6,694 nucleotides of DNA, from the NCBI GenBank assembly GCA_900556615.1, contig USPP01000085.1, positions 1 to 6,694 of the forward strand, given 5' to 3'. Source of the DNA: an uncultured Eubacteriales bacterium (GTDB lineage Bacteria > Bacillota > Clostridia > Oscillospirales > CAG-272). Below the pieces are notes generated by a model. That model was not told the DNA's origin. It saw nothing but the letters and a program-made list of their open reading frames with translations, and did not search any database. Every line of letters begins with the position of its first letter. Position 1 is the stretch's first letter. The translations under genes were made by a program, and so were the position numbers. Below, piece by piece: positions 6,034 through 6,694 of the stretch.

Positions 6034-6694
6034 TTGTATGAAGGGCAATATGACAGAGAGGTAACTTCATCTCTGATTTTTTCTGATTGCTTTTGTGATA
6101 TTACTCCTTACGATGCCGGAGAGCAGAGATGCTGTCCGCTTCATTTCTACGGCCCGGCAGTGAGAAATTATTGGCTTTTGCATTATGTCATCTCCGGAAA
6201 GGGTGTTTTCGAAAAAAACGGAAGGCGTATTGATATAAAAGAAAAACAGTGCTTTATTATTAAGCCATATGAAACCGCTTATTACCAGGCGGACGAAAAA
6301 GAGCCGTGGCATTATGTTTGGATGGGTTTTAAAACGACGCTGACGCTTCCCGAACGCTTTACGGAGCATTCGGTTATATTCGGTTCCGTTGTCACCGGAG
6401 TTTTTGAAAAGCTTCTTTCTGTCTGCCGTGAGAGAATATCAGAGCCGGATATGATTGTTGCTTCGCTGATCTGGGAGCTGCTTGCCTCTTTCTGTCGAAC
6501 CCTCCCTGCGCATGAGCCGAAAAGCGGGGAACAGTATGCGGCGCTTGCCAAAAGCTATATAGAGCGTGAGTATATGAACGGAATCACCGTAGCGGGGATC
6601 GCCGCCCGGCTGCATCTTGACAGAAGCTATTTCAGCACGGTATTTAAAAGATATGTCGGCGTACCTCCTCAGCGGTATATAAATGATATGAGAC
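6034..6694 (+). CDS. AraC-family transcriptional regulator, 3'-partial
   Basis: The frame from TTG 6034 runs open to the window end, giving 220 residues of a protein that is usually about 280. Residues 36-100 form the N-terminal cupin-like AraC ligand-binding fold (FYGPAVRNYWLLHYVISGKG, FIIKPYETAYY, PWHYVWMGF). The middle section (about 118-158) is helical and probably serves as linker or dimer surface. Residues 167-220 begin the DNA-binding domain: ITVAGIAARLHLDRSYFSTV is the first helix-turn-helix, followed by FKRYVGVPPQRYINDMR. The second helix-turn-helix lies beyond the window. In this family the cupin commonly binds a sugar or other small ligand and the protein activates a nearby transport or catabolic operon; that target is not visible here. 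The gene has its own promoter and is separated from the cassettes by a palindrome, so it is probably not their regulator. Four cysteines sit near the N-terminus (19, 21, 33, 34), which is unusual. Confidence 0.9.
   Translation, partial: MYEGQYDREVTSSLIFSDCFCDITPYDAGEQRCCPLHFYGPAVRNYWLLHYVISGKGVFEKNGRRIDIKEKQCFIIKPYETAYYQADEKEPWHYVWMGFKTTLTLPERFTEHSVIFGSVVTGVFEKLLSVCRERISEPDMIVASLIWELLASFCRTLPAHEPKSGEQYAALAKSYIEREYMNGITVAGIAARLHLDRSYFSTVFKRYVGVPPQRYINDMR

Noticed and set aside
6067..6551. Two minus-strand frames opposite the AraC gene
   Set aside because: They are antisense shadows of a clear AraC-family coding frame and show no domain of their own.

Overview
The window most resembles an accessory region of a Gram-positive Clostridia-type Firmicute, perhaps a gut Ruminococcus/Oscillospiraceae relative. 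The reasons are large secreted multidomain proteins built from bacterial Ig-like (BIG2), ricin-like beta-trefoil and DNRLRE modules, small lipoproteins with lipoboxes, strong GGAGG-type ribosome binding sites, a sigma-A type promoter, and mixed but moderate GC. The taxon is inferred from architecture, not from a marker gene.

Bases 2-2120 form cassette A. It starts with the 3' part of a large secreted protein (BIG2, ricin-like repeat, then a C-terminal domain with NCYSYA and YHWYRQD motifs that looks like a cysteine-hydrolase fold, ending in a small SmpA/BLIP-like domain). A lipoprotein with two SmpA/BLIP-like repeats follows 19 bases later. A GC-rich hairpin at about 2131-2163 closes the cassette.

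Bases 2220-5621 form cassette B. It has the same layout with different contents: an approximately 808-residue protein (half a DNRLRE domain, Ig-like, ricin-like, Ig-like, ricin-like, then a metzincin-type zinc metallopeptidase with HEVGHALKLKH and a Met-turn), followed 9 bases later by a second, unrelated lipoprotein. The large protein has no signal peptide and begins in the middle of a domain, so its 5' end appears to be missing.

Bases 5622-6033 carry no gene. They hold a perfect 17-base inverted repeat, a palindrome-rich stretch that could be a small non-autonomous repeat, and a good promoter (TTGAAT, 17 bases, TATAAT with an extended -10). That promoter drives an AraC-family regulator starting at TTG 6034, which runs off the window end just before its second DNA-binding helix-turn-helix.

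The main idea worth testing is that the two cassettes are variations on one design: conserved adhesive/carbohydrate-binding modules, an exchangeable C-terminal enzyme, and a matched downstream lipoprotein. Cassette B, truncated at its 5' end, would then resemble the orphan modules known from polymorphic toxin loci. GC content falls from the shared modules into the C-terminal domains, which fits mosaic assembly. The role of the lipoproteins (inhibitor, immunity protein or anchor) is inference.
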